Assembly: GCF_001613385.1 (NCBI RefSeq)
Contig: NZ_BDCG01000012.1
Span: 496,001 to 560,000 of the forward strand
Direction of reading: 5' to 3'
From: Nocardia flavorosea NBRC 108225
GTDB taxonomy: Bacteria; Actinomycetota; Actinomycetes; Mycobacteriales; Mycobacteriaceae
Length of the DNA stretch: 64,000 bases
This document shows positions 42,418 through 52,259 of the stretch, piece by piece. The translations under genes and the position numbers were made by a program. Within the stretch, counting starts at the first letter, position 1; every line of letters begins with the position of its first letter. Under the pieces are notes generated by a model. That model searched no databases and was not told where the DNA came from. It saw only the letters and a program-made list of their open reading frames with translations.

Positions 42418-42810
42418 TGGGCGAGGGAATCCGATCGCACCGGGACATCGCCGGGCGAGCGCGAGCCTCGCCACCGCCGATACCTCCGGCCGAGACCCGG
42501 CACACCGGGATACCGCGTCGCCCGGGCGGGATCACGGCACACTTCGCCGCTGGGCGGCCGATCCCGCTGTGCCGGACGAGCACTCCGGTATCGCACTCGC
42601 CGGGCCCGGTCGACGACAAGGCCGCTTACGGTGATCGGCCGGTTTTCACCGGCCAGGGGTGACGAGGCGATGACTCGACGAACCCGCGCACCGGTAGCGA
42701 TCCGGCGCCGGTCGCCGGAGTGCGTATCGCGTACCCGACGCCCAGCGGCGGTGTGAACGAAAACCCTGCGGAGGGCTGCCGCCCTACCGCCCAGTGGGAA
42801 GCGAGTCCCC
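42418..42810. other. Intergenic region before the tandem CoA-transferase
   Basis: About 390 bases with no convincing gene. A GGCCGGT-TTTC-ACCGGCC hairpin near the middle is listed separately. No copy of the shared operator was found. The CoA-transferase may have its own promoter. Confidence 0.55.
42637..42654. terminator. Short hairpin GGCCGGT-TTTC-ACCGGCC
   Basis: A perfect 7-bp stem with a 4-base loop about 220 bases after the crotonase gene. There is no T-run; it may end the upstream operon or be incidental. Confidence 0.35.
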
Positions 42811-45411
42811 ATGTACCAGGAGCCCACCGCCGAGTCACCGGCGAGCAGCTCGCGCCCCCCTGCCGAGCGTGGCACCGTGGCGGAGCAGGAAGCGGCAGCA
42901 CACCGCGGTCGCGGCGGAAACGGGGTGCTCACCGGATACGCCGTCGTCACGCTGGCCGGTGGTGTCGCCGGCCTCTACTGCACGAAACTGCTCGCCGACG
43001 CCGGCGCCCGGATCGTCTTCGCGGAGCCACCGCAGGGTATCGCCCTTCGCCGCCGGACATCCTCGGAGGCAACACCGGAACCCGGTATCGACGGCGCGCT
43101 GTTCCAGTTCCTCACCGGCGCCGGGCACAGTGTCATCATCGATCGGTCCCGGCCGGACGACCGCGATCTGCTGGACGCACTGCTCGCCGACGCCGACGCG
43201 GTCGTCTGGTCGCCCGGCGGTGACCCCGCCGATGATCCGCGCTTCGCACCGGCGGCCTTACGCGAGCGCCACCCGCATCTCGTGGTCACTACGATCACCC
43301 CGTTCGGCCTCGACGGCCCGTGGGCCGGACGACCGGCCACCGAATTCACCCTGCAGGCCTGGTCGGGCGGCATCGTCGGACTCGGCCGGGGCGCACCGGA
43401 GCGGGCGCCGATCCACGTCGGCGGTGAGGTGGGCGAATGGTTCGCCGGCGCCCATGCGGCGGCCGCGACCCTGACCGCCCGGCACCGCGCCCTGCGCACC
43501 GGAACCGGTGAACTGGTCGATCTGTCGATGCTGGAAACCCAGATCCTGGGCCTGTCGTACTATCCGGTGTCGTTCTACGAGACCGTGAACCGGCCGTTCC
43601 GCACTCAGCGACGGCTGAGCCGGCCCGGCGTCGCCACCGCCGCCGACGGACTCATCGCAGTGGGTTGCGGCACCGCGCAACAGTGGTTCGATCTGTGCGT
43701 CATGGTGGGTCATCCGGAATGGATCGACGAGGACCCCACCCCCGCTATCACCGAACGCACCAATGAGAAGGCCGGCGAGATCGACGCCTGGTTCGCCGAA
43801 CATACGGTGGCCGAGATACGGGAACTGGCCACGGCATTCCGGATCCCCAACAGTCCCGTGGCCGGCGGCGCCGACGTCACCGAGATCGACCAGCATCGGG
43901 CCCGGGAGTTCTTCACCGTGAACCCCCGGTCCGGTTTCGTCCAACCGGGACCCCCGTTCCGGACAACCCCCACCCTGCTGCGCGCCCCCGAACCGGCGCC
44001 CGCCCTCGGCGAGCACACCGGCCACTATCGAAATACAGCGGGTACTGCCCGCGAACACGGTACGAACTCCGCCGTCCACCGGTCGCTCACCGGCACCGCG
44101 GACCCGCTTCGTACTCGCCGGCGCGGTGCGGACTCCGCTTCCCACCGGGCGCCCACCGGCGCCGGGAATCCGCTTCCGTTCGAGGGACTGCGAGTGCTCG
44201 ATATGACCACCTTCTGGGCCGGTCCGTCCTGCACCCACTACCTTGCGTTGCAGGGCGCGGAGGTGATCCATGTGGAATCGGCCCAGCGTCCCGACGGCAC
44301 CCGGCTCATCGCCGGTGTCCCGGTGGACGAGGACCGGTGGTGGGAGAAATCCGGGATCTTCTCCGGGCTCAATACGAACAAGCGCGGAATCACCGTCGAT
44401 TTCCGCACCGATGCGGGTCGCGAGATCCTGCGCCGCCTCGTCGCATCCTGCGATGTGATCGTGGAGAACTACACCCCGCGGGTGATCGAGCAGATCGGCC
44501 TCGACTACGACACCGTGCGCAGTCTGCGCCCCGACGCGATCATGGTCCGCATGCCGGGGTTCGGGCTCGACGGACCGTGGCGGGACAATCCGGCCTTCGC
44601 CTACGTGATCGAGGATGCCTCCGGGCTGACCTGGCGTACCGGTTATCCCGATCAGAACCCCGTCGAGCCCTACAGCCTCGGCGACCCGAATGCGGGCGTA
44701 CATGCGCTGGTCGGTGTGTTGCTCGCCCTGGAACATCGCAGGCATACGGGCCGGGGCGTGCTCGTGGAGGCGGCCATGGTGGACGCGGCCTTGAACATCA
44801 CCGCCGAACAGGTCATCGAATACTCCGCCTACGGCACACTTCTGGAACGCGAAGGCAACCGGGGGCCGCACGCGGCACCGCAGAATCTGTACCGTGCGGC
44901 CGGAGTCGACGAATTCGGCCGGTCCGACAACTGGGTCGCCCTGGCCGTCGCAACCGACGAACAGTGGGCAGCACTCACCGCGGCACTGGGTGAGCCGGCG
45001 TGGGCGTCGGCACCCCCGCTTCGTACGGCCGCGGGCCGCCGCGCTCATCACGACGAAATCGACGAGCATCTGTCCGCCTGGTGCGCGGACCGCCCGGCCG
45101 GCGAGATCGTCGACGTGCTCTGGGCGGCGGGTGTTCCGGTCGCCGAGGTCCGGCAACCGCATCGGCAGATCGAGATTCCCCAGCTCGGCCACCGCAACTT
45201 TTTCGAACCGGTCCCCCATCCGGTCAATCCGACCGCACGCCACAGCACGGTCCCGGCCCGCTTCTCCGCCGGCCCTGCACGCTATCACCGCGCGCATGCT
45301 CCGTTGCTGGGGCAGGACAACGACATGGTGCTGCGCGAACTCGGCTACTCGGCACAGGAGATCGCAACCCTGGAAAAGGACAAAGTGATCGGCGGGTCAC
45401 CGGGCTTCTGA
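42811..45411 (+). CDS. Tandem family III CoA-transferase (CaiB/BaiF) with two fused domains
   Basis: An 866-residue protein with two CaiB/BaiF domains, about residues 38-395 and 450-866. The position of the catalytic Asp of formyl-CoA transferase holds Asp658 in the second domain (VEAAMVDAALN) but Glu242 in the first (VDLSMLETQIL). The linker at about 400-450 is Arg/Thr/Ala-rich and contains a degenerate 16-residue repeat (NSAVHRSLTGTADPL and DSASHRAPTGAGNPL). It should move CoA between carboxylates; the first half may be structural. Start is the ATG at 42811 with GGAAG upstream. Confidence 0.85.
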   Translation: MYQEPTAESPASSSRPPAERGTVAEQEAAAHRGRGGNGVLTGYAVVTLAGGVAGLYCTKLLADAGARIVFAEPPQGIALRRRTSSEATPEPGIDGALFQFLTGAGHSVIIDRSRPDDRDLLDALLADADAVVWSPGGDPADDPRFAPAALRERHPHLVVTTITPFGLDGPWAGRPATEFTLQAWSGGIVGLGRGAPERAPIHVGGEVGEWFAGAHAAAATLTARHRALRTGTGELVDLSMLETQILGLSYYPVSFYETVNRPFRTQRRLSRPGVATAADGLIAVGCGTAQQWFDLCVMVGHPEWIDEDPTPAITERTNEKAGEIDAWFAEHTVAEIRELATAFRIPNSPVAGGADVTEIDQHRAREFFTVNPRSGFVQPGPPFRTTPTLLRAPEPAPALGEHTGHYRNTAGTAREHGTNSAVHRSLTGTADPLRTRRRGADSASHRAPTGAGNPLPFEGLRVLDMTTFWAGPSCTHYLALQGAEVIHVESAQRPDGTRLIAGVPVDEDRWWEKSGIFSGLNTNKRGITVDFRTDAGREILRRLVASCDVIVENYTPRVIEQIGLDYDTVRSLRPDAIMVRMPGFGLDGPWRDNPAFAYVIEDASGLTWRTGYPDQNPVEPYSLGDPNAGVHALVGVLLALEHRRHTGRGVLVEAAMVDAALNITAEQVIEYSAYGTLLEREGNRGPHAAPQNLYRAAGVDEFGRSDNWVALAVATDEQWAALTAALGEPAWASAPPLRTAAGRRAHHDEIDEHLSAWCADRPAGEIVDVLWAAGVPVAEVRQPHRQIEIPQLGHRNFFEPVPHPVNPTARHSTVPARFSAGPARYHRAHAPLLGQDNDMVLRELGYSAQEIATLEKDKVIGGSPGF

Positions 45412-45417
45412 TCCAAT

Positions 45418-45452
45418 TGACAACATGCTGTCATATTGACAGAATGTTGTCA
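45418..45452. promoter_or_regulatory. 35-bp MarR-type operator overlapping a leaderless promoter
   Basis: Arms TGACAACATGCTGTCA and TGACAGAATGTTGTCA (one mismatch in 16) flank TAT; the right arm ends on the first base of the PfpI ATG. A TTGACA at 45417-45422 and CAGAAT about 17 bases on form a plausible -35/-10 pair that would place transcription start at the ATG. The MarR gene two positions down is the likely repressor. Confidence 0.75.
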
Positions 45453-46087
45453 TGCTTACGGAAACCGTGCACCTGGCCGTCTACGACACCCTCGCGGACT
45501 GGGAGGTCGGCGCGGCCACCGCACATATCAACAACGGCAACTGGCACCGCGAACCCGGCCGGTACCGCATCCGCACGGTCGGTGCCGGCACCGAACCGGT
45601 CACCACCATGGGCGGAATGCGGATCCTGCCCGACCTCACCCTGGCCGATCTGTCTCCCACCGACAGCGCCATGCTCATCCTGCCCGGCGCCGACGGCTGG
45701 GACAGCGGCGAACTGGACGCCTTCGCGGACAAAGCCCGCCAGTTCACCGCCGCCGGAGTACCGGTCGCGGCGATCTGCGGCGCCACGTTCGGACTCGCCG
45801 CGGCCGGACTGCTCGACGACCGCGCACACACCAGCAATATCGCCGAATATCTCTCCGCCAGCGGCTATTCCGGCGGCGGCCACTACACCGATGCACCGGC
45901 CGTCACCGGCCGCGGCGTGATCACCGCCAACTCGACCGCACCGTTCGAATTCGCCCGCGAAGTACTCGCCGCCCTGGACATCTACGAACCCGCCGTACTC
46001 GACGGCTGGTACCGGCTGTTCGGCCAGGGCGATCCGGCCGGCTACGCGGTTCTGGCGGAATACGAGGCCCGGCAGGCCGCGAGCTGA
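45452..46087 (+). CDS. DJ-1/PfpI family protein
   Basis: A 211-residue protein of the class I glutamine amidotransferase-like fold. The nucleophile elbow AAICGATFGLAAAGLL carries the family cysteine; no His follows it directly, as in amidase-type members. Strands HLAVYDTLADWEVG and MLILPGADGWD support the fold. There is no ribosome site because the promoter abuts the ATG, consistent with a leaderless message. It is followed 14 bases later by a MarR gene. The family includes stress proteins, glyoxalase-like and amidase-like enzymes; the function here is unknown. Confidence 0.82.
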   Translation: MLTETVHLAVYDTLADWEVGAATAHINNGNWHREPGRYRIRTVGAGTEPVTTMGGMRILPDLTLADLSPTDSAMLILPGADGWDSGELDAFADKARQFTAAGVPVAAICGATFGLAAAGLLDDRAHTSNIAEYLSASGYSGGGHYTDAPAVTGRGVITANSTAPFEFAREVLAALDIYEPAVLDGWYRLFGQGDPAGYAVLAEYEARQAAS

Positions 46088-46101
46088 CGCCGGCGCCCGC
46101 G

Positions 46102-46560
46102 ATGGAGAACTCCGCACAGCAGTTGTTCAGCACCGCCGCCATCACCTCGTTCCGGCTCAACGGTCAGTTCCTCGCCCTCGCCGAGAAGCTGGCCGAGCCC
46201 GCCGGACTCACCGCCGCCTGGTGGCAGGTTCTCGGCGCCGTCCTGCACGAACCGCTACCGGTGGCCGGTATCGCTCGCACCATGGGCGTGACCCGCCAGA
46301 GCGTACAGCGCATCGCGGACCTGCTCGTGACCCGCGGCCTCGCCGAATACCGGCCCAATCCGGCACATCGGCGCGCGAAACTCGTGGCCGTTACCGCTGA
46401 GGGACAGGCGGCTATAGACCGTCTCGGCCCGCGTCACAGCGAGTTCGCCGCTCGCCTCGCGAAACAGGTGGGTGCGGAACGGCTGACCGAGATCGTCCAG
46501 GCCCTCGCCGAACTGTCGGCCGCCGTCGACGGTATCGAAGGCGCCGGCGAATCGGATTAG
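46102..46560 (+). CDS. MarR family transcriptional regulator
   Basis: A 152-residue winged-helix regulator from the ATG at 46102. The helix-turn-helix is at about residues 50-80 (PVAGIARTMGVTRQSVQRIADLL), the wing at 82-97 (YRPNPAHRRAKLVAVT). It lies 14 bases after the PfpI gene in one operon. The 35-bp palindrome over the operon promoter is a natural binding site for its dimer, giving negative autoregulation relieved by a small molecule or oxidation (inference). Confidence 0.87.
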   Translation: MENSAQQLFSTAAITSFRLNGQFLALAEKLAEPAGLTAAWWQVLGAVLHEPLPVAGIARTMGVTRQSVQRIADLLVTRGLAEYRPNPAHRRAKLVAVTAEGQAAIDRLGPRHSEFAARLAKQVGAERLTEIVQALAELSAAVDGIEGAGESD

Positions 46561-46858
46561 CCCGCTCCGGCGGCACCGGGCCCCCGGACCCGGTGGCTGC
46601 GTCGGTGGCGACCCAGACGCCCAGGGCCGCCACGGTATCGATATACCGAGTCGACGACGGCGAACTTGCGGTAGCGGAGTGCAGCCCGGTGTCTGCGCAC
46701 CGCGCGACACCGCACCGCGCATTCGCGAACTATTCGCCCGCTGCACGGCCGGGTGCCGGCCATCCTGGGCCCTTCAGCGGTTCGATGCTGTAGGGCCGCG
46801 GACCGAACGGCACAGCCCGGTCAGGGCGCACGGCCTGCCGCCGGCGGCCGGTCCTCGT
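46561..46858. other. Gene-free stretch between MarR and SDR genes
   Basis: About 300 bases between converging genes. The only structure noted is a small inverted repeat CGGTAT-CGAT-ATACCG at 46633-46648. No credible small gene was recognised. Confidence 0.5.
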
Positions 46859-47614
46859 TCAGATACCGGCAATCCGGCGCACGATCGGCAGGGGCAGCAC
46901 CTTCATCGCGTAACCGAACGGAACCCATGGCCACGCCGGGGTGTAGGCCTTGAACCGGCGCTTTTCGATCGCCGACACCATGGAACGCACACCGGTCCGG
47001 GTATCGACCAGGAGTTTCGGCGGATGGGCTGCCTTCTCGTTCATCTCCGAAGCGATATAGCCCGGGAAGATGATGGAGACGTCCACCCCCGGAACACCTT
47101 CCGCGGCAATACCTTCGGCCATCGCCGCCACTCCGGCTTTACTCGCCGCGTAACTGGTCATCGTCTTGGGCATCCCGCGTAGCGCGGAAATCGAGGAGAT
47201 CACCACGAGATGACCGCCGCTCTGCGCCCGGAAAATCTTCATGGCGGCTTCCATCTGTGCCATGGCGCCGAGGAAGTTGGTGATCGCGGTCTGCCGGTTG
47301 GGCCGGTCACCGCCCTTCCCGAAGGGCACGCCTTTTCCGAGGCCGGCATTGACGATCACCCGGTCCAGGCGGCCGAACTCGGCAGCGAACTCGTCGAAGA
47401 CCCGCGGCACGGCATCGAAATCGGTGACGTCCAGGGCCGCCGTCCGGACCCGGACCGCTGGATGAACACCCGCGATCTCGGCGGCGAGTTCGTCGAGCCG
47501 GTCGGTCCGGCGGGCACACAGGGCCAGGTCGTAGCCGAGCGCGGCGAACTGGCGCGCCATCTCGGCGCCCAGACCGGAACTGGCGCCGGTGATGAGAATC
47601 GAACCTGTAGCCAT
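46859..47614 (-). CDS. Short-chain dehydrogenase/reductase
   Basis: A 251-residue classical SDR with the NAD(P) motif GASSGLG at residues 10-16, the NAG motif (VIVNAGLG), catalytic Ser in VVISSISALRG and YAASK. The C-terminus (PWVPFGYAMKVLPLPIVRRI) is hydrophobic, as in the actinobacterial SDRs that associate with membranes and act on lipids. It stands alone on the minus strand. The substrate is unknown. Confidence 0.85.
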   Translation of the reverse strand: MATGSILITGASSGLGAEMARQFAALGYDLALCARRTDRLDELAAEIAGVHPAVRVRTAALDVTDFDAVPRVFDEFAAEFGRLDRVIVNAGLGKGVPFGKGGDRPNRQTAITNFLGAMAQMEAAMKIFRAQSGGHLVVISSISALRGMPKTMTSYAASKAGVAAMAEGIAAEGVPGVDVSIIFPGYIASEMNEKAAHPPKLLVDTRTGVRSMVSAIEKRRFKAYTPAWPWVPFGYAMKVLPLPIVRRIAGI

Positions 47615-48355
47615 GGTGGTGCATCTCCTGAGGTCGGCCGTACCGGTGACGGCGCGGCGGTGGTCGGCAGGTCCGAGCGTAGTTCGCTACGGTCGCCCGG
47701 CTCGCCCGGAACCGCGCATATCGGCGTGGACACAGCGGTAGGCATCATGCCCCGGCAAGCCCGGCCGTCGGCGATTGCGGCCAGGTACGTGACGGCCTGT
47801 GCGGCGGCGGGACTCGCATGCCCCGTCCGGCCGAGCGGCCGGTGAAAGCGGACAAGTATCGAGCGGCCGGTCGCCGTGCGCTGCGTGGCCGCCTCGCGCC
47901 CGGGAATCAGCTGTGCGGCCGGGGAACACGGCCCGCCCGGCTGCGGCGCTCCGTCGACGATCGCCTCGCGGCTGACGCCGAGTAGCACTCGGGGGCGGCA
48001 GGACACCCTGTCTACGCGGCCGGAGTGCGCACCGCCTCGGGGCCCGGCGTGGCTTCGACGGCCGTGCACCGGCCGGAGCCGACCGTGCCGACCGGCAATA
48101 CCGATCGGTCGTGCGCGGTAGTTGCCGCCCGGCACCCACCGGCCCGCCCGGCAGGCGCCGGTGACGCTCCGGCTGCTGGTGCCGACGCGGTCGGCGGTGA
48201 CGCCCCGGCCGGTGTGGGCGGACGGCCCCGGCCGGAAGCCGGACGGCCGCCCCGGCACGGAACGGCATGCGGTCGCCGGCGACGCGAAACCCAGCGCTCA
48301 ATTCTCCGGGTTCGCACCGTCTTCATATAAGCCCCCGCCCCTCCGAAGGACTGCT
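47615..48355. other. Gene-free stretch between SDR and alpha/beta hydrolase
   Basis: About 740 bases between divergent genes. All frames are Arg/Pro/Ala-rich shadows without ribosome sites or family signatures. An isolated ATTCTC half-site at 48301 has no matching partner. Nothing else stands out. Confidence 0.55.
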
Positions 48356-49237
48356 ATGACCGATATGGAAACCCGCACGCTGGCCGCCTCCGGCGCGACC
48401 CTCACCTACGATATCCGCGGTGACCTGCACGGACGTGAACTCACGCCGCTACTGATGGTGGGCTCTCCCATGGACGCGACCGGTTTCGGCACCCTGGCGG
48501 AATACTTCACCGACCGGCCCGTCGTGACCTACGACCCGCGCGGTATCGGCCGCAGCATCCGCGACGACGGCACCACCTCCGGTACCCCCGAGGAACACGC
48601 GGACGATATCCGGCGCATCATCGAAGCGCTGGCGACCGGACCGGTGGACATCCTCGGCAGTAGCGGCGGCGCGGTCAACGCGCTCACCCTGGTGGCCCGG
48701 CACGGCGAACTGGTGCGCACACTGGTCGCCCACGAACCGCCGACGGTCCAGTTCCTGCCCGACCGCGACCGGATACTCGCCGTCGCCACCGATATCACCG
48801 CCACCTATCAACGGGCCGGGCTCGGCCCCGCCATGGCGAAATTCATCACCCTCATCTCGCACCGCGGCGCGCTCCCCGCCGACTACACCGACCGGCCCGC
48901 CCCCGATCCCGCCCAGTTCGGTCTCCCCGTCGCCGACGACGGCTCCCGCGACGACCCGATGGTGGGCCCGCATCTGCTGTCCTGCTGCGGCCACGAACAC
49001 GATCCCGCAGCACTCGCCGCAGCACCCACCCGCATTGTGCTCGGTACGGGCCGCGCCTCGGCCGGCGAACTGTGTGCCCGCGCCGCTATCGCCTTCGCCG
49101 CTGCCCTAGACCGCGAGGCCGTCGTCTTCCCGGGTGGGCACGCGGGTTTCACCGGGGGCGAATTCGGGATGACCGGCGAGCCCGAGGCATTCGCCGCCGT
49201 CCTGCGCGAGATTCTGGATCGCCCCGGAACCTCCTGA
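48356..49237 (+). CDS. Alpha/beta hydrolase
   Basis: A 293-residue protein from the ATG at 48356 (GAAGGA upstream). The nucleophile elbow is ILGSSGGAVNAL; the strand before it (TYDPRGIGRS) and the FPGGHAGFTGGEFG segment with a likely catalytic His are typical of actinobacterial hydrolases in this subgroup. Soluble, single gene. No link to the catabolic operons is evident. Confidence 0.82.
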   Translation: MTDMETRTLAASGATLTYDIRGDLHGRELTPLLMVGSPMDATGFGTLAEYFTDRPVVTYDPRGIGRSIRDDGTTSGTPEEHADDIRRIIEALATGPVDILGSSGGAVNALTLVARHGELVRTLVAHEPPTVQFLPDRDRILAVATDITATYQRAGLGPAMAKFITLISHRGALPADYTDRPAPDPAQFGLPVADDGSRDDPMVGPHLLSCCGHEHDPAALAAAPTRIVLGTGRASAGELCARAAIAFAAALDREAVVFPGGHAGFTGGEFGMTGEPEAFAAVLREILDRPGTS

Positions 49238-49437
49238 ACCGAGCGCCCACCGGTCGGCGGCCGGAGTCGGTGTCGATGGCGGCACCGGCCGCCGGTACTG
49301 CTCGTCGACAACCCCGCGACCCGTTCGCCCATACCTCGAGGCAACGCCCCGGACAGTTCGACTGTATGCAACCATGGCCGGTAGCCTGCCGGGACGGCAT
49401 CCGCTGCCGGGTTGCTCGATGTCCGGCCATCGACCGG

Positions 49438-51891
49438 TCAGCGAGCCGCCTGGATATGGGGAGCCGCCGGAGTCACGAACGGGGCGAGTGCACGCTGGAT
49501 CTGCTGATGCGACAATCGGCTGTGCCGTCGCCCTGGAAGCCCCTCCTCCGGCGCTCCGGCGGCCGCCCGGCATCGGTCCGGTTCCGTCGAAGCCGGATCG
49601 GATGCGAACTGTTCACCGGTGAGGTCGAGCGCCGCCAGCCGGTTCCCGGTCCTGGCCTCGTACACATCGAGCCGGTATGCCATCGCGAACAGGTTCAGCG
49701 TCCGCCCGACCGGATGGCCGGGCGCGGGCGAGTACTGGCAGGTCCGTACCAGGTCTCCGAGCCTGCCCTCCGATACACAGGCCACCAGCTGCACCGACCG
49801 TGCGTCGACGGGATGCCACACCGCGGATGGGCCGAACGCAGTGATCTCGGAAAGCCCGCCGGCCAGATGCACAGGACTCGATCCGCTGGCCGTATACGGC
49901 GCGGCGACCGTCGTACCGCCCCCGCCATGGCACACCGCCCCGTATTCCGCCACCTCGAACCGGGCGAACCCGGACGCCGCGAACACGGTGCCTGCCACCA
50001 CTGCCAAAACCGCCGCTGCCGCCCCGACCGCCGCGGCGTACCGCGCACCGCGGCCACCGCCGGCGTTCTCCCCCGTGTTCCCGGCTACGGCCCCCGGCAC
50101 GGGCTGTCCCGACCCCGGCCGCCCCGATGCCCGCAGGCCGTGACCCGGTTGCGGATGGCCCGGCAGCCACGGACTGCCTGCCGAACACGCCACCGTTCGG
50201 CGCTCTCGCCTACTGACCGGAGCCTGCCGAATACCGGTGAGCCGACGCCGGACACCTACCGCGACCTGGGTGAATCCGCGCGCTCCGTGTCCGGGAGTTC
50301 CGGGCGCCGGCTGTTGCGCCGGACCGCCGATCGTCACGCCCACAGGACGTTCTTCCCCGCCGGTTCGAAGTTTTTCCGCCGAAGCTTCCCCATTCAGCGA
50401 CGTGCTGGAAACGCTCGGGCGCGGAGCATCTTCCGCTCCTCCTACGGCGGTCCGGAGTAGCCTGCCGCGCAGGCCGCGCATCCACACCGCGCTTGTCGTC
50501 CGCCCGGACCGGGTATCGGCTGCCGCGGATCGGGACGTCCGATCCGAAACCCGCTCCGCCGACCGCAAAGGAGAATACGACAAGGGCTTCGCCTCCGGCA
50601 GTGACCGCGATGCCCTCGCCGCCGCACCGCGCCGCGCATCCGATTGCCGCACTGCCTTTCCCGTCCGGCGGCCCGCCACAACCCCATCCGCCGGGTCTTT
50701 CGCCGAACAGTCCTGCGGTGAGAACACCTCGGACACCGGTGCACTCGGACGCCCCGAACCGGACTCGCCGGGAATCTCCGTATTCTCCTGCGCTCCCGGC
50801 CGGCCGGGAGCCGCCGACCGCCCCGCCGAATTGCTCCCCACGACATCCGCGTCCGTATCCGACCCGTCGAACTCGGTCGCCCCGCGCGCACCGAACCGGC
50901 TCATGGAGGCATCCGAATGGTCGTGCCGCGGAGCAGGAGCCATATGGACACGGTCGTCAGATGCGTCCGGCAGCGCATCTGTACCACCGGATGCCGGTTC
51001 CCGATCGGCCGGATAACTCACGGCGGTGCCGTGAACTGCACGTTCTTCAGGGAGCCCGGAGGCAACGGGGTTCAGCACGGCGTCGGCGCGTTCCGCCTGC
51101 TCATAGGCTCCGCCGCCGACCGGCCCAGGAAACGCGGTATGCGGCTGGGCCGCTCGACGGCGTGTTCCTCCGAACAGCGCAAGTCCTGTTTTCCGCAGCC
51201 GGCCTGCCGAATCCGTCGGCGTGGGCGTGGGCGTACCGATCAGGGTGCCGGCCGCCGTGATCACGAATCCTTCGGCCGCCATCTCCTCTGGATCCGGCAC
51301 GGACAGCGGCACTCCGAGCGCCGAAAACGCTTGGGCGATATCGGTGGCACGCACGCACTCCGGCCGGTCGGGCGGGCGCTGAAAATACTCGGTGAATCCC
51401 GTCGACTGCCCGATCCGGACCATGATCGTTTCTTCGCCCGGCTCCTGCGGCGGCCTGGTCCAGCTGATGCGCGATCCGGTTTTCGGGATGAGGACCACGA
51501 GCACATCGATCCGATCGGGCACACCGGCCCGGCCGAATATCGCTGCCAGTTCGGCTCGCTGCCGCCGGGCCCGTTGCAGCGGATTGACGGCCCCGGATCC
51601 TGTGCGCAGATCCGCGGCGCGCTCACCGACACACCATCGACCGGCCGATGGTGTGTCGAGTGCGCCGTGCTGGACCGATCCGAAATCCGCCAGTAGCACC
51701 AGAGTGCACCCGTACGGCGTCCAGATCAGGAGGTCCGCCGTTGTAGTCGAGCGGCGACGTGGCCGCGGCAACGGACAACCGAGCAGGGCGATACCGCCGA
51801 TACGCTCGGAACCCGCGCCCCAGTCACCGATCAGCCGGAGCACGAAGCGCTGCACGCTGGACAATTCGGCACTCTGCACGCGTACAATCAC
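49438..51891 (-). CDS. Large membrane protein with degenerate NERD-like N-terminal domain
   Basis: A protein of about 817 residues. The start is uncertain; I favour the GTG at 51891 with AGGGG upstream, and the frame stays open to 52053. The first 190 residues follow the pattern of nuclease-related (NERD) domains (TTTADLLIWTPYGCTLVLL, VNPLQRARRQRAELAAIF), but the EVK-type catalytic motif is replaced, so activity is doubtful. A long, disordered, Arg/Ser/Gly-rich middle leads to a membrane segment (AAAVGAAAAVLAVVAGTVFA, near residue 630) and an extracytoplasmic domain with paired cysteines. Function unknown. Confidence 0.6.
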   Translation of the reverse strand: MIVRVQSAELSSVQRFVLRLIGDWGAGSERIGGIALLGCPLPRPRRRSTTTADLLIWTPYGCTLVLLADFGSVQHGALDTPSAGRWCVGERAADLRTGSGAVNPLQRARRQRAELAAIFGRAGVPDRIDVLVVLIPKTGSRISWTRPPQEPGEETIMVRIGQSTGFTEYFQRPPDRPECVRATDIAQAFSALGVPLSVPDPEEMAAEGFVITAAGTLIGTPTPTPTDSAGRLRKTGLALFGGTRRRAAQPHTAFPGPVGGGAYEQAERADAVLNPVASGLPEERAVHGTAVSYPADREPASGGTDALPDASDDRVHMAPAPRHDHSDASMSRFGARGATEFDGSDTDADVVGSNSAGRSAAPGRPGAQENTEIPGESGSGRPSAPVSEVFSPQDCSAKDPADGVVAGRRTGKAVRQSDARRGAAARASRSLPEAKPLSYSPLRSAERVSDRTSRSAAADTRSGRTTSAVWMRGLRGRLLRTAVGGAEDAPRPSVSSTSLNGEASAEKLRTGGEERPVGVTIGGPAQQPAPGTPGHGARGFTQVAVGVRRRLTGIRQAPVSRRERRTVACSAGSPWLPGHPQPGHGLRASGRPGSGQPVPGAVAGNTGENAGGGRGARYAAAVGAAAAVLAVVAGTVFAASGFARFEVAEYGAVCHGGGGTTVAAPYTASGSSPVHLAGGLSEITAFGPSAVWHPVDARSVQLVACVSEGRLGDLVRTCQYSPAPGHPVGRTLNLFAMAYRLDVYEARTGNRLAALDLTGEQFASDPASTEPDRCRAAAGAPEEGLPGRRHSRLSHQQIQRALAPFVTPAAPHIQAAR

Positions 51892-52259
51892 GGCAACCCC
51901 TACTTCGGTGACCACGAAACCCACGCACACCACACCGGCGCCAGGGGACGGTCTAATCCCCTGGCGCACAACATGTTTGGCTGCGCCGTCGTCAATGGTA
52001 GCAATCCGCGGCACGGCACACGAGTGGCTGCGCCCGCACGCACGCGTACGCATTCGTGCATATCAGCGGAGGCCGAAGCGGGCCGGCGGAGTACGTCCCC
52101 CGACGGACACGCCCGGCTTTGATCAACACAGCCCGGGCCACCGGCACGCGCGGTACGTTTTATGCACCAGAGCCGATCTGGTAGTGCGGCCGGCCATCGG
52201 TGGTGCCGATGCGGTGAACCGCACGCGGTTGCCCGTGGCCGCTTCGAGGAGAACGTCGT
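51892..52259. other. Divergent promoter region of the NERD-like gene and the symporter
   Basis: About 370 bases, AT-richer than the genes. Near its right end the nested repeats GCGGT-GA-ACCGC and ACCGC-AC-GCGGT (52211-52229) precede the symporter ATG by 31 bases and may be an operator. No gene was recognised. Confidence 0.5.
52211..52229. promoter_or_regulatory. Nested inverted repeats upstream of the symporter
   Basis: GCGGTGAACCGC overlaps ACCGCACGCGGT, giving alternating half-sites GCGGT/ACCGC. The placement just before the ribosome site GAGGAG suggests an operator or a translation-controlling hairpin. Confidence 0.4.

Noticed and set aside
48296..48306. Isolated ATTCTC half-site before an alpha/beta hydrolase
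   Set aside because: The left half differs at most positions, so it is not a credible copy of the shared operator.
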